A stretch of 26,515 nucleotides of DNA from JBFMFR01 sp040752025 (GTDB taxonomy: Bacteria; Chloroflexota; Anaerolineae; Anaerolineales; UBA4823), in contig JBFMFR010000073.1 of the NCBI GenBank assembly GCA_040752025.1, forward strand, positions 1 to 26,515, in the 5' to 3' direction. Numbering within the stretch: the first letter of the stretch is position 1; each line of letters opens with the position of its first letter. This document shows, piece after piece, positions 15,745 to 24,597 of the stretch. A program made the position numbers and the translations under genes. The notes below the pieces were generated by a model. The model was not told the origin of the DNA. It worked only from the letters and a program-made list of their open reading frames with translations, and ran no database searches.

Positions 15745-17034
15745 ATGAATATTCAAAAGTCGAAAGAACTCTTTCAAGAGGCTCAAAAACTACTCCCTGG
15801 CGGCGTAGATTCGCCGGTAAGAGCATTCCGCGCAGTAGAGGGGCAGCCATTATTCATCGAGCGCGGTGAGGGGCCATATCTTTTCGATGTAGATGGAAAT
15901 CGCTTTATTGACTATGTTCTTTCCTGGGGACCGCTGATCACCGGGCATGCTCATCATGAGGTAGTGCGGGCTATCCAGCAAGCTGCCAGTTTAGGGACTT
16001 CGTATGGGGCACCCAGCCCATTGGAAATCGAACTGGCCCGCAAAATTATGGAATTCATGCCCAACATTGAGATGATCCGCTTTGTCAATTCGGGCACAGA
16101 GGCGACCATGTCTGCATTGCGCCTGGCGCGTGCCTGTACCGGCCGAGACAAAATCATAAAATTTGAGGGATGCTATCACGGACATGCCGATATGCTGCTG
16201 GTGCAGGCCGGCTCTGGTTTAGCTACGCTGGGGCTGCCCGACTCGCCGGGAGTGCCTGCGGCGACTGCTGCAGACACACTGATTGCGATATACAACGATT
16301 GTGATTCGGTAGAGAGCTTATTTAGAAAATACCCCGGGCAGATTGCTGCCGTTATTGTTGAACCGGTGGCTGGCAACATGGGAGTGGTACCTCCCGTACC
16401 TGGATTTTTACAGGGGTTGAGAGATATCACCGAGCAGCACGGCGCTATCCTGATCTTCGATGAGGTGATGACCGGTTTCCGGGTGCATCCGGGAGGCGCT
16501 CAAGCGCTGTATGGTATCACACCTGACCTGTCCACGCTGGGTAAAGTTATCGGCGGTGGGCTGCCGGTTGGAGCCTACGGAGGTAAACGCGAGCTCATGC
16601 ACATGGTAGCGCCTTCCGGCGCCATGTACCAGGCCGGCACGCTGGCGGGAAATCCGCTGGCGATGAGCGCCGGGATCGCCGCTCTTTCTTTGATACGTGA
16701 ACCAGGCACTTGGGAAGAAATGGAAAAACGGGCACAGCAATTAGAGAAGGGTATTGCTGCGGCCGCTCAAAAGGCCAGCGTGCCTATCCAGCAAACCCGG
16801 GTAGGCAGCATGTTTACCACGTTCTTTAGTGATGTGGAGCCTAAAGATTGGAACAGTGTAAAAGCAGCCGACAAGGCGCGTTTTGGCAAATTCTTCCAGG
16901 CCATGCTCCAAAACGGCGTTTATCTTGCCCCTTCTCAGTTTGAAGCCGGCTTCCTGAGCATTACTCACGATGAAAATATCGTCACAGCAACAATTGACGC
17001 AGCAGGACAAGCGTTAGAATCTTGCCAGGGGTAA
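15745..17034 (+). CDS. hemL: Glutamate-1-semialdehyde 2,1-aminomutase
   Basis: This PLP enzyme converts glutamate-1-semialdehyde, the HemA product, to 5-aminolevulinate. The 429-aa protein shows LFQEAQKLLPGGVDSPVRAF at the start, FVNSGTEATMSALRLAR, YHGHADMLLVQAGSGLAT, the PLP aspartate in ILIFDEVMTGFR, and the Schiff-base lysine K267 in STLGKVIGGGLPVGAYGG. All are typical. The reading frame is open upstream into hemY, but the ATG at 15745 has AGGAGA just before it and gives the normal family length. It is the last gene of the operon, so both C5-specific enzymes flank the common steps. Confidence 0.97.
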   Translation: MNIQKSKELFQEAQKLLPGGVDSPVRAFRAVEGQPLFIERGEGPYLFDVDGNRFIDYVLSWGPLITGHAHHEVVRAIQQAASLGTSYGAPSPLEIELARKIMEFMPNIEMIRFVNSGTEATMSALRLARACTGRDKIIKFEGCYHGHADMLLVQAGSGLATLGLPDSPGVPAATAADTLIAIYNDCDSVESLFRKYPGQIAAVIVEPVAGNMGVVPPVPGFLQGLRDITEQHGAILIFDEVMTGFRVHPGGAQALYGITPDLSTLGKVIGGGLPVGAYGGKRELMHMVAPSGAMYQAGTLAGNPLAMSAGIAALSLIREPGTWEEMEKRAQQLEKGIAAAAQKASVPIQQTRVGSMFTTFFSDVEPKDWNSVKAADKARFGKFFQAMLQNGVYLAPSQFEAGFLSITHDENIVTATIDAAGQALESCQG

Positions 17035-17050
17035 AAACCAACGAAAGGTA

Positions 17051-17071
17051 AAATCGTTTTGGAAACGATTT
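17051..17071 (+). terminator. Possible terminator after hemL
   Basis: A 9-bp perfect stem, AAATCGTTT with AAACGATTT around TGG, lies 17 nt after the hemL stop. It is AT-rich and has no following T tract, so termination would be weak or Rho-assisted. It also separates hemL from the convergent recombinase remnant. Confidence 0.4.
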
Positions 17072-17077
17072 CGCAAC

Positions 17078-17494
17078 TCAAACTATGCATTTACTTTGCA
17101 GCTTTTTAACTGCCCAATATATTGCCCGTACTCTTGACTCGGAAATTCCTAACATTTCTGCCAGTTCGAGTGCTTTCCTGCCAGCCTTATGCAATTCGTA
17201 AATCTGCATATCGCGCTCCGAAGGCCCTTTCGGTTCGGGTTTCAGGTATTGGTGCGTCTTTTTTCCCTCGATCATGAAAGTTGTCAGGATCGAACCGGTT
17301 GCCGTCGCGCCCTGAACACCATTAGGCGCAAGCATCTCTAACGGGAAGGAATACCACAGGCGCGCCCGGTCGTAGCCTAGCTCAATTTTGGTGATAAAGC
17401 GGGGAAACAACCGGCTGCGCAGCACGCGGATGTCGCCGGACTGGTTGGGGGTTTCAGGTTGATTAGCCAGATAGAAAACAAAATGTGTCGTACC
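17078..17494 (-). pseudogene. Remnant of a probable large serine recombinase (C-terminal part)
   Basis: The frame is open from 17494 to the TGA at 17078 and lacks an ATG; a GTG at 17425 gives a 115-aa product. The sequence SRLFPRFITKIELGYDRARLWYSFPLE resembles the end of the zinc-ribbon/recombinase domain of large serine integrases. The tail ERDMQIYELHKAGRKALELAEMLGISESRVRAIYWAVKKLQ is a resolvase-like helix-turn-helix. The catalytic serine domain and its active site are missing. It lies at the distal end of the Wadjet operon and is probably debris of the element that brought the island. The family assignment is tentative; a small free-standing HTH protein is the alternative. Confidence 0.45.
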
Positions 17495-17553
17495 TCAACG
17501 ATACGACACATTAAGTACTGTGCCCCCACGGGGGTACTGTACGTTAATGTGTC
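17482..17553. repeat. Cluster of alternating inverted repeats at the end of the Wadjet operon
   Basis: AATGTGTCGTA (17482-17492) pairs perfectly with TACGACACATT (17502-17512). The second arm also begins a longer imperfect hairpin: 17505-17527 pairs with 17530-17553, including five C against five G, with two mismatches and a one-base bulge. The core AATGTGTC thus occurs three times in alternating orientation, and the last copy covers the jetD stop codon. Two mutually exclusive folds are possible. It may be a terminator, attenuator or recombination site. Confidence 0.6.
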
Positions 17554-18884
17554 TTATTTGTGAAAGGGTAAACATCGGTTGCCGTTTGATGCTTGAGATA
17601 AAGCGCTTCCTGCTCCAATTTCAGCCCACGCTTGAGGATATGCTCCAAAACAGGGCGCACATCTTTCAGTTCGGGACGGGAGAGGAGTTGGCGCAGGTTA
17701 CGTTCATCATTGTGAGTTAATGGGCGAGAGAGATGAGCATAAGCATCAAAAGTGGTAATATCCATTAGGTAAGGTTGGAGGCGCGGGCTGACATGACGAC
17801 GCAACTGGCTGAGGATATTGAAGCCGCCATAATCGAGATCCGACCAAAGGTAAAGTGGGATCGAATCAGGGATCAGCCTCAGGATGCGGCGAATAGCGGG
17901 AGATGGGTTGCCCATGATACACAAAGTAGCACAATCAGAGAAATTGCCCGTTTCATAACCTGTTTTCAGTTGAAAATCCCCCTGAAGACGAGAAAATTCG
18001 TGGAAAGCAGTCAGGTTCTCGATACACAAGACAGCCCTGGCATAGATATCAACCACCTGGATGGAGTCGACTTGAGCCGCCGGAAAGCCCACTGAAGGGG
18101 CAAACCCGCCCAGCGAGAGAACCTCGCCATTCGCCATCGTAAATTGCCAGTTCCCTGAACAGTGAATATAGGTGGGGTTAGCCGCCAGATTCAGTTCGCC
18201 CAGAAGTTCTTCGCTGGAAAGAGACTTCCATTGCGGATTTGACAGGCGAGCCAGCCTGATGAGCGCCGGTTTGAGTTCGTCAAAACGCTTGCTATCATTG
18301 AATACCTGCACACTGAATACACGGTAAGGCGTTTCCGTTTTCAGATCAGGCAAGGCCGCTAAAATGCTCAGCAGATCAAGATTCCAACCGGCATCCACCA
18401 GGCTGAAAGGGGAAACCGATTTGCCAGTCTGGATTTGGTTTAGCACATGCTGTACGACGCGGGAACGCCAATCATCCCTGGGAAAGCGAAAACGGTCAGC
18501 CAGCAGCAGGGTTTCCAGTTGAGAGCGTCGAGAGGCAAGCGGTTCTCGACTGAGCAAGTTGTACACAGCAGCATGCTGTTGTTTATCAAGCGTTACGTAA
18601 TCAAGCAGATGGCCGGTCTCGCCAGGTAGCCAGGTTAAGCTTATCAGGCCATAATGCGCCAGTTCCTGAAGCTGCCCGTTGGTAACGCTGCGTGGTTCAG
18701 GGTCAGTTTGAGAATAATAGCCTGGCAGGTCAATCTCTTCCAGCGCGACTCTGATGGCATGGGGGCGCGGCTGGAGGTTGCCCAATTCCGACCCGCTATC
18801 CCCCTTGCTGCGTTGTTCCAGCTTATCCAACAACGCATGCAGCAAAATAACCACGTCAGGCGAGGGCTTGAATGATATATCCAT
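17544..18884 (-). CDS. jetD: Wadjet system nuclease JetD
   Basis: JetD is the DNA-cleaving subunit of the Wadjet anti-plasmid system, related to the Toprim part of topoisomerase VI/Spo11. This 446-aa protein has an N-terminal helical DUF3322-like region. A C-terminal DUF2220-type Toprim domain shows AVLCIENLTAFHEF with the metal-binding E289 and LYLWSDLDYGGFNIL with D349 and D351. These are the expected catalytic acids, so it should be active. I start at the ATG at 18884; a TTG six codons upstream is possible. It begins 27 nt after jetC, the widest gap in the operon. The TAA stop lies in the repeat cluster. Confidence 0.88.
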   Translation of the reverse strand: MDISFKPSPDVVILLHALLDKLEQRSKGDSGSELGNLQPRPHAIRVALEEIDLPGYYSQTDPEPRSVTNGQLQELAHYGLISLTWLPGETGHLLDYVTLDKQQHAAVYNLLSREPLASRRSQLETLLLADRFRFPRDDWRSRVVQHVLNQIQTGKSVSPFSLVDAGWNLDLLSILAALPDLKTETPYRVFSVQVFNDSKRFDELKPALIRLARLSNPQWKSLSSEELLGELNLAANPTYIHCSGNWQFTMANGEVLSLGGFAPSVGFPAAQVDSIQVVDIYARAVLCIENLTAFHEFSRLQGDFQLKTGYETGNFSDCATLCIMGNPSPAIRRILRLIPDSIPLYLWSDLDYGGFNILSQLRRHVSPRLQPYLMDITTFDAYAHLSRPLTHNDERNLRQLLSRPELKDVRPVLEHILKRGLKLEQEALYLKHQTATDVYPFTNKTH

Positions 18885-18911
18885 ATGCAACCCGCCGGTC
18901 AATGGTACGGT

Positions 18912-21900
18912 TTATTTTTCCACCTGCTGCTCGATTTCTTTCAGCATCTCACTTTTGTCAATCTCGATCACAAAAGCGTGGCTGTTTTTGCGCACCACCG
19001 TGCAAACCGTATCTACAAAAGGCAGCAGCGCCCCCGATTTGTCCGGCGGAGTAGCCAGCAAAACTTGCAACCCGGCATCACACATAAACTTAAGCGCGCT
19101 GGCTGTACGCGCCGTATCCATCTTACCAAAAGCCTCATCAAAAAGCGCCAGGCGGATTGTGTCGGAGGGGCGCGGTTGGTTTAGCCGGTAAGCCTGGGCA
19201 AAGGAAGCTGCCATTGCCACGTAGAATGGGGTTGTAGTCTCACCGCCGCTCTTCTTGGCGTTTATTTGGCTCAACAGAGCGCGGTCGCTGTTGGGATAAT
19301 GAATGCGGATATCGTATAGCAGGTAAGAACGGTAATCCTGTAATTCATGCAGCTCAGCAGCCAGAGTTTCGCTGCTTTGGTTATTGGCAGTCAGACGTTC
19401 CAGGAGCAAATCCCAGGCCTGCTGGTGTTTCTGGCGAAAATCCGAGTCGAACAACGACGCGCCAAGAATATTCTGGCTGTCCATCACCATATCATACATG
19501 GCGCGCAGGCCAGGAGCAGGCAGGGTAATAAACTCGTAACGCTCACCGCCAAAACGCAGTTGCGCCAGCGTACTGTTCAGATAAGCCAATTGCTGGCGAG
19601 CTTCTTCGATTTGTTCGCGCAGGCGGTGGATGAAATTCTCAACCAATTCTTGTTCAGCCAGAGTACGCTGGTGGGCAATCTGCGCTTCATACTGAGGCAA
19701 TTCCGATTCAACCAGTTTTTGGCATTCCGTTGAATAGCGCACAGCATGTTCTTGATCATCATAACCAAAATCATAGCGCAGCGAGTAAGCCTGCTTGGCT
19801 TCACGCAAACGGTCGCGGTTGCGAGTTTCAGCATTCTGGTAATCGTTCTCGTAACGCTCTGCATATTGCTGGATCACATCCACTGGCTGGCGCTCCAAAC
19901 GTCGGGTATATTCCTTCTCGATTTCGGCGCGCAGTTCTTCATCAGTATGCTCGTTAGCCGCCAAAAATGCCTCTGCCGCCTGGATGGCCTGATCAATCTC
20001 ACGCTCCAGGCGAGGAATGTCATGCTCGGCGAGAGCGCGGGCTTCTGCTTCAAATCCACCCATTTTGCGCTCCAGAGCGCTAACCTCGCCTTGCAAATGA
20101 CTGTACTCAGCTTGCCGCCTGCCTACCTCTGCCTGAAGGTCTTCAGCAGTGCGCAGGTCAAGGCCGGCTAACTCGCCAGCCAGGTTGACGTGCAACATCT
20201 CGCGTTCATCCAGGCTGACGAGGCCTTCCAGGGAATGTTCGAGAGCTATCAACGGGCGAATTTTCTCGCTGGTCAGCGCCAGCCGCTGGCGCAAAGCGCT
20301 GTTGCGCTGCTGGAATGTTACCATCTCGTTGGCAATCTCATCCAGACGCCGCTGACGGCTTTCAATCTGGCATGGGGCAGCACGCTCGCCAATGAACCAG
20401 CGCCCATAGATATTGGAGTTGAGATGGCTATCGGTATAATTGCGGCGGATAAAACATTCGCGGGTAATCGCCGTGCGGTGGGAACGCAGGTCTTCGATCG
20501 TTTCGCATTTGACATAATGCCCCAACAGCAGATCGACAAAAGCGCGCGCGGCCGGATGATTGGTGGCAACTTCACCAGCCAGTGAAGCCGTGTTTTTGGC
20601 AGTCGTTGAATTTGAAGCGTGTTGCAGGATGGCTTGGCTATCCAACAGAGCAACGCCATGAAGGCCATCTTTGTGGCGGCGCTGGCGGTAGAGACGCATA
20701 GCAGCATCATAATAAGCCGGCGGCACCAAAATAGTAAAGCGATTATAGCCGAGGATTCCCTCCACAGCATCCTGCCATTCTTTATCCGGGATGTTCAGGG
20801 CGGTACAGAGAAAGACAACTTCCTCGCTGGAAAGCCCCAATTCGGCGCGTAACAGACGCCGCAGGCGGTTGGCTTGTGGCGACTCGCTTTCGTAACCGAC
20901 TTCGCGGTCGCCAGTGCGCAGCTTGCGAATTTCATCCTCAAGTTGCGCCGCTTCGGAGCGCAGATTCTGAACCTGTTCGGTAAGCAGCGTATGTTGGCGG
21001 GTATATTCCTGACCTAAGACAGCATAAACAGATTGGAGATCACGAATTACGCTGTCGCTGTCTTCGGCCTGGAAAGTCGCGATGGCTGGAGGAGCTTCCT
21101 GCTGGTCAGCAGCCAGGAGCTCACCCAACCTTTGGGCGTCGGCACGTTCTTTGGCAATGCTGCCATTGACATCGTTTTTTCGCTGGCGCAAAACTTTCAG
21201 TTCGGCGTCCAGGCTGGCAAGCTTTTCGCGCAGCTCACGCTCTTTGATCGCCGTCTGGTCGGTTTGGATAGCAATTTTAGCATCCAGTAAGGCCGTTTCG
21301 GCAAATTTCAAGTGCGCGGCCAGTTGGTCACGCTGGAGTTCAGCCCGGCTGAGAGAAAGGCGCGTTTCGTCCAGTTTCAGGCGAGCGTTCTTCAACTCGC
21401 CGCTGTAGACTTCTCCACGGGCGCGGCGGGCAACATAGCCATTGGTAATCCGGCGGCGGCGGTTGGCGGCGCGCTCTTTATCCAATTCTGCAATGCGATT
21501 GAGCGCCTCGATGCGTTCACGCACATCCGCCGCCAGGCTCTCAAAATGGCGCAAGGTGTCCAGTTGAGCCTGGAGGGTTTTCACATCCAACAGGTTCTCA
21601 TCGAGCAGATAGTTGTGCACAAAAGCGCGAATGTCGGTCAGCGGGCTGAAAGCCAGACCCTTGACAATTTTGGCAGGGAAAGACTCTTTCAACTGGCCGA
21701 GGCGATTCAGCAGGTGCACGCGATAATCTTCAAGACGCGTAAAAACCTGGGCGCGTCCACCTGGCGGCAGAGCAAAATGCTCCAGGCAGCGCTTGAAGCC
21801 GCGTGTATCATACAAACGGCCGGGCGCAGCCTCCGCCTGAAAGAACCAACGATCATCCAGGGCGGCATTGTGGACAATGAAATAAACGATATCGGGGTTA

Positions 21901-22250
21901 CGACCATCCTCAAAGGCGTCAATCACCACGCCATGCGTGAAAAACGAGCCATCTGGATTGCGAAATTCCAAAGCGATCACGCCCGTCGCATCGCCGCGCA
22001 GGAAACGCTGTCCTTCTGTGCCCAGTTCGCCGCGCACATAGCTGGCAAGAGAGCGCTTGCCGCCAGCTAACGCCGCCTGATTGAAACGCACCTCACGCTG
22101 ACCGCCCACCAGGGCAAACTGCACCGCGTCCAGGATAGTAGATTTGCCCGCCCCATTGATGCCAATAAAGTAAGTGCTGCCCTTGCAATCAATCGTGGTA
22201 TTCTCAAATAAATGCCAGTTGACCAGGCGAATTCGGGTGAGCGTTTTCAT
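18912..22250 (-). CDS. jetC: Wadjet system SMC-like ATPase JetC
   Basis: JetC is the MukB-like SMC motor that extrudes DNA loops and senses small circular DNA. The 1112-aa protein starts with an ATPase half containing Walker A GINGAGKST (K36). Long heptad-rich coiled coils occupy roughly residues 240-470 and 640-900, broken by a hinge-like globular region around 480-620. The C-terminal half carries the ABC signature KSGGE (1000-1004) and Walker B LALFDEAF (D1038, E1039). All ATPase residues are present. Length is usual for JetC. The start overlaps the jetB stop (ATGA), indicating coupled synthesis of the complex. The exact coil limits are estimates by eye. Confidence 0.93.
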   Translation of the reverse strand: MKTLTRIRLVNWHLFENTTIDCKGSTYFIGINGAGKSTILDAVQFALVGGQREVRFNQAALAGGKRSLASYVRGELGTEGQRFLRGDATGVIALEFRNPDGSFFTHGVVIDAFEDGRNPDIVYFIVHNAALDDRWFFQAEAAPGRLYDTRGFKRCLEHFALPPGGRAQVFTRLEDYRVHLLNRLGQLKESFPAKIVKGLAFSPLTDIRAFVHNYLLDENLLDVKTLQAQLDTLRHFESLAADVRERIEALNRIAELDKERAANRRRRITNGYVARRARGEVYSGELKNARLKLDETRLSLSRAELQRDQLAAHLKFAETALLDAKIAIQTDQTAIKERELREKLASLDAELKVLRQRKNDVNGSIAKERADAQRLGELLAADQQEAPPAIATFQAEDSDSVIRDLQSVYAVLGQEYTRQHTLLTEQVQNLRSEAAQLEDEIRKLRTGDREVGYESESPQANRLRRLLRAELGLSSEEVVFLCTALNIPDKEWQDAVEGILGYNRFTILVPPAYYDAAMRLYRQRRHKDGLHGVALLDSQAILQHASNSTTAKNTASLAGEVATNHPAARAFVDLLLGHYVKCETIEDLRSHRTAITRECFIRRNYTDSHLNSNIYGRWFIGERAAPCQIESRQRRLDEIANEMVTFQQRNSALRQRLALTSEKIRPLIALEHSLEGLVSLDEREMLHVNLAGELAGLDLRTAEDLQAEVGRRQAEYSHLQGEVSALERKMGGFEAEARALAEHDIPRLEREIDQAIQAAEAFLAANEHTDEELRAEIEKEYTRRLERQPVDVIQQYAERYENDYQNAETRNRDRLREAKQAYSLRYDFGYDDQEHAVRYSTECQKLVESELPQYEAQIAHQRTLAEQELVENFIHRLREQIEEARQQLAYLNSTLAQLRFGGERYEFITLPAPGLRAMYDMVMDSQNILGASLFDSDFRQKHQQAWDLLLERLTANNQSSETLAAELHELQDYRSYLLYDIRIHYPNSDRALLSQINAKKSGGETTTPFYVAMAASFAQAYRLNQPRPSDTIRLALFDEAFGKMDTARTASALKFMCDAGLQVLLATPPDKSGALLPFVDTVCTVVRKNSHAFVIEIDKSEMLKEIEQQVEK

Positions 22251-22873
22251 AGGTTTTCTTCTTCCTCACTGGCTGTCCGATATTTTCGTACCCAGGCATC
22301 CAGTTCATCCACTGTTTGAACAGGAAGGATCATGCGTACAGAGCCGCGCAGCCGCAGACGAGCCTCGGCATCGCGCACATCGATGGTGCGGCCGTCCAGG
22401 GTATCCAGCAAGCCCATCGACCGCAAGCGGCGCAGCAGGTTTTCGTATTGGATGATACCCAAATCACGTTCTTTGCCAGTAATGGTGCGGTATTCCTCGC
22501 GCACTTCACCTATGGTTACCACCGGATCTTGCGCCAGGCTCAGACGCTCGCTATGCTCTTCGTAAAGCTTGCGCAAAACCAGGATCATTAGAGTCTCATC
22601 CAGCTTGTAACGAGCGCGACAATAGCTGTATTCGGAAACAGTCTGAAAGATATTGTGATATTCATCATGCAGCAGATTGAAGCCGGCCAGCATCAACGCA
22701 GTTTCACAGGCAGAACGATGACGGTGGACAAAGTAATAATCATCTTTATCCTCGTCTTTATCCCGATACAGGAAAACTTGTCCCAACAGGCGATTAATGA
22801 CGCGTGGCAGATCATGCACAGATTTTTCGGGTAGGGAAGCGATGGTAGAGAATTCCATTAAAACATCTCGCAT
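22247..22873 (-). CDS. jetB: Wadjet system KITE protein JetB (DUF4194)
   Basis: JetB corresponds to MukE, the winged-helix KITE subunit that binds the kleisin JetA. The 208-aa protein has the DUF4194 pattern: LPRVINRLLGQVFLYRDKD near the start, YYFVHRHRSACETALMLAGFNLLHDEYHNIFQ, LDETLMILVLRKLYEEHSE, and a C-terminal winged helix LLRRLRSMGLLDTLDGRTIDVRD. It starts within the jetA stop (TAATG) without a clear ribosome site, so translation probably depends on reinitiation. An internal ATG five codons in is possible. Stop overlaps jetC by 4 nt. Charged ends, no membrane segment. Confidence 0.9.
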   Translation of the reverse strand: MRDVLMEFSTIASLPEKSVHDLPRVINRLLGQVFLYRDKDEDKDDYYFVHRHRSACETALMLAGFNLLHDEYHNIFQTVSEYSYCRARYKLDETLMILVLRKLYEEHSERLSLAQDPVVTIGEVREEYRTITGKERDLGIIQYENLLRRLRSMGLLDTLDGRTIDVRDAEARLRLRGSVRMILPVQTVDELDAWVRKYRTASEEEENL

Positions 22874-24309
22874 TACAGTTTATATAGCTCAAACGGCGCA
22901 ATTTTATACTCGCCTATTTCCACGGCCTCGCCATCCACTGCTTCCAAACCATAAGCTACCTCGGGGTGGTGAGCATAAGCAACAATCGTTGTCAGCCAGT
23001 GAAGGTCTGTGCTTACCTCGCCAGGGATTTCAGCGATATGCAGCCGCTTGTGTCCATTGAAAAAGCCGATTACCTTACGGTTGACTTTTTCGGGCGAGAA
23101 AGCCTGAGTAACATCTTGCATGGTCAAGGCGCGCAGAGAAATAATATCCTCGGGTTGGAGCGTGGGCAGGATGACCGAATCGGGCATGAAAGGAGCGCGG
23201 CGTTGGGGCGGGGTGTAATAACTATGCAAGTCAGGCAAATCTACCGGGTGCTGGCGTAAACCAGGCGCTTCAGGCGGCAGTTCTTCCATCCTATCATCTT
23301 TGAGTGCAGATAACTGGCGGGTGAGCGAGACCAGCCGGTCTTTGAAGCTACCATCCGCGCTTCCCAACTGGTAACGTATCTGGCGCAAGGAGGTGCGCAG
23401 ATACTGCGCGTGGCGTTGATCGATATCTTCGAGCAGTGGATCCAACCCTTCGAGTTGGTGGATGATAAATTGTACATAGCCTGCCAGGGTTTGTTCAGCC
23501 TGGGCAGGGCTAAGACGGCTTTGCAGCGCCAGTTCATTGCCCGCGGCCACCAGCCACTCACTATCCATCTGCCAATCTTGCAACCTGGCAACAATATCCC
23601 GGCGATAGCGCGAAACATGATCGGAAGTTTTTAGGGCGTGATACGAAGCGCCCAACGTTTGCGAATAATCATCGAACTGCAGGTGCAGCAGGTCAGAAAT
23701 CTGCTTCTCACGCGTAGCGCGCTCCACATAACGGCGGATATTTTGGTTCAACTCACTCAGGCCGCGCACTAACTGGCGCACGTTTTCATAAGCTTGCGTC
23801 ACCGCCAGAGCCGGTGAGAAGTCCTTGTTGGTTTCGGCAGCGGTGATGAGCTGGTGAGCGGTATATAACTGGCCGGTGAACTCATGTGGCTTCTGCTCCT
23901 GGATTTTGCGCAGGGCTTCCAGCAATGTAAACGCATAGTCGGGCAAGGTAATGGTTTCGCTGTAATCGGTGTGCTGTTCACGTTCGATCCAGCCGGTGTT
24001 TTCGAGCCGCCGCAGCAAGTAAGCGGCATAATCCGGGTACGATTTCCCACCGCTGAGCGGGGCTGAGTCGGGGTCGCCAGCAAGCTGAGATTCCATCTCG
24101 GCGACAATCTCCCTTTCAGCGTCTGCGGTTTGCAAGTAATCCACAATCTCTGCAATTACCATTTCCCGCGTCAATCCAAAGCGGTTGAACTCTGCCAGCG
24201 TATAAAGACGCAGCAGAATCGCCATATAATGCTGCTGCAAGCTGATATACCCCTGCGTGCTGAACAAATTGAACAAGTTGAGTGGGAGGATATCAAACGG
24301 GTTCGCCAT
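22873..24309 (-). CDS. jetA: Wadjet system kleisin JetA (DUF5716)
   Basis: JetA is the MukF-like kleisin that bridges the two JetC heads and holds JetB. The 478-aa protein begins MANPFDILPLNLFNLFS, has winged-helix-like segments in the first 170 residues, a long helical middle and a C-terminal globular part ending GEYKIAPFELYKL, as expected for the DUF5716 JetA group. The frame is open 12 codons farther upstream, but the ATG at 24309 has a strong GGGAGG 7 nt before it, located inside the end of the regulator gene. The 17-nt overlap with that gene shows that regulator and defence genes form one transcript. Confidence 0.88.
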   Translation of the reverse strand: MANPFDILPLNLFNLFSTQGYISLQQHYMAILLRLYTLAEFNRFGLTREMVIAEIVDYLQTADAEREIVAEMESQLAGDPDSAPLSGGKSYPDYAAYLLRRLENTGWIEREQHTDYSETITLPDYAFTLLEALRKIQEQKPHEFTGQLYTAHQLITAAETNKDFSPALAVTQAYENVRQLVRGLSELNQNIRRYVERATREKQISDLLHLQFDDYSQTLGASYHALKTSDHVSRYRRDIVARLQDWQMDSEWLVAAGNELALQSRLSPAQAEQTLAGYVQFIIHQLEGLDPLLEDIDQRHAQYLRTSLRQIRYQLGSADGSFKDRLVSLTRQLSALKDDRMEELPPEAPGLRQHPVDLPDLHSYYTPPQRRAPFMPDSVILPTLQPEDIISLRALTMQDVTQAFSPEKVNRKVIGFFNGHKRLHIAEIPGEVSTDLHWLTTIVAYAHHPEVAYGLEAVDGEAVEIGEYKIAPFELYKL

Positions 24310-24544
24310 GCTCGGCCTCCCAAACCAGGATATCCTGCAAGTCACAGTGTAGCACGGCGCACAGGCGGGCCAAAGCGTCCAGGTCTACATGCCGGGCCTC
24401 TCCTGCATCCAGACGATAGACAAAATCCTTTGGCACACCAGCCTTCTCGGCCAATTTGCGCGGCGACATGCGCTCACCCGTGGCAACCTGCTGTTTTCCG
24501 AGTAAAATAGTGATCCGGCCAGATGTCGATATTTTAGAACTCAT
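24293..24544 (-). CDS. Cro/C1-type HTH regulator of the Wadjet operon
   Basis: This 83-aa DNA-binding protein has an HTH of the HTH_26/XRE type at about residues 26-60: MSPRKLAEKAGVPKDFVYRLDAGEARHVDLDALARLCAVLHCDLQDIL. Such proteins repress their own promoters. The start codon is about 7 nt after the -10 box with no room for a ribosome site, so the mRNA is probably leaderless. An 18-bp dyad over the start codon is a likely operator. It overlaps jetA by 17 nt and is first in the operon, so it most likely controls Wadjet expression. An antitoxin-like role is less likely because no toxin is adjacent. Confidence 0.85.
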   Translation of the reverse strand: MSSKISTSGRITILLGKQQVATGERMSPRKLAEKAGVPKDFVYRLDAGEARHVDLDALARLCAVLHCDLQDILVWEAEHGEPV

Positions 24545-24551
24545 GTTCTAA
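24534..24551. promoter_or_regulatory. Candidate operator of the Wadjet regulator
   Basis: TTAGAAC-TCAT-GTTCTAA is a perfect 7-bp inverted repeat with a 4-bp spacer. It covers the start codon (24542-24544) and the predicted start site, and touches the -10 box. A bound repressor dimer would block initiation. The assignment to the adjacent HTH protein is inferred. Confidence 0.65.
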
Positions 24552-24579
24552 TTATACAGACAAATGGGCAGCCTGTCAA
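24551..24579 (-). promoter_or_regulatory. Perfect consensus promoter of the Wadjet operon
   Basis: On the minus strand TTGACA (24574-24579) and TATAAT (24551-24556) are separated by exactly 17 bp, the optimal sigma-70 arrangement. The bases after the -10 are TAGAAC and then ATG, so transcription should start at or next to the start codon. A very strong promoter in front of a defence operon implies strong repression. Confidence 0.9.
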
Positions 24580-24597
24580 GCATTTTGGCGAAAAAAC

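Noticed and set aside
17482..17553. CRISPR array in the repeat cluster
   Set aside because: The repeats are 8-11 bp, alternate in orientation and lack regular spacers.
21312..22070. Long plus-strand open frame (252 codons) opposite jetC
   Set aside because: It lies wholly antisense to the well-supported jetC frame, has no ribosome site, and its composition is a mirror of coiled-coil codons.
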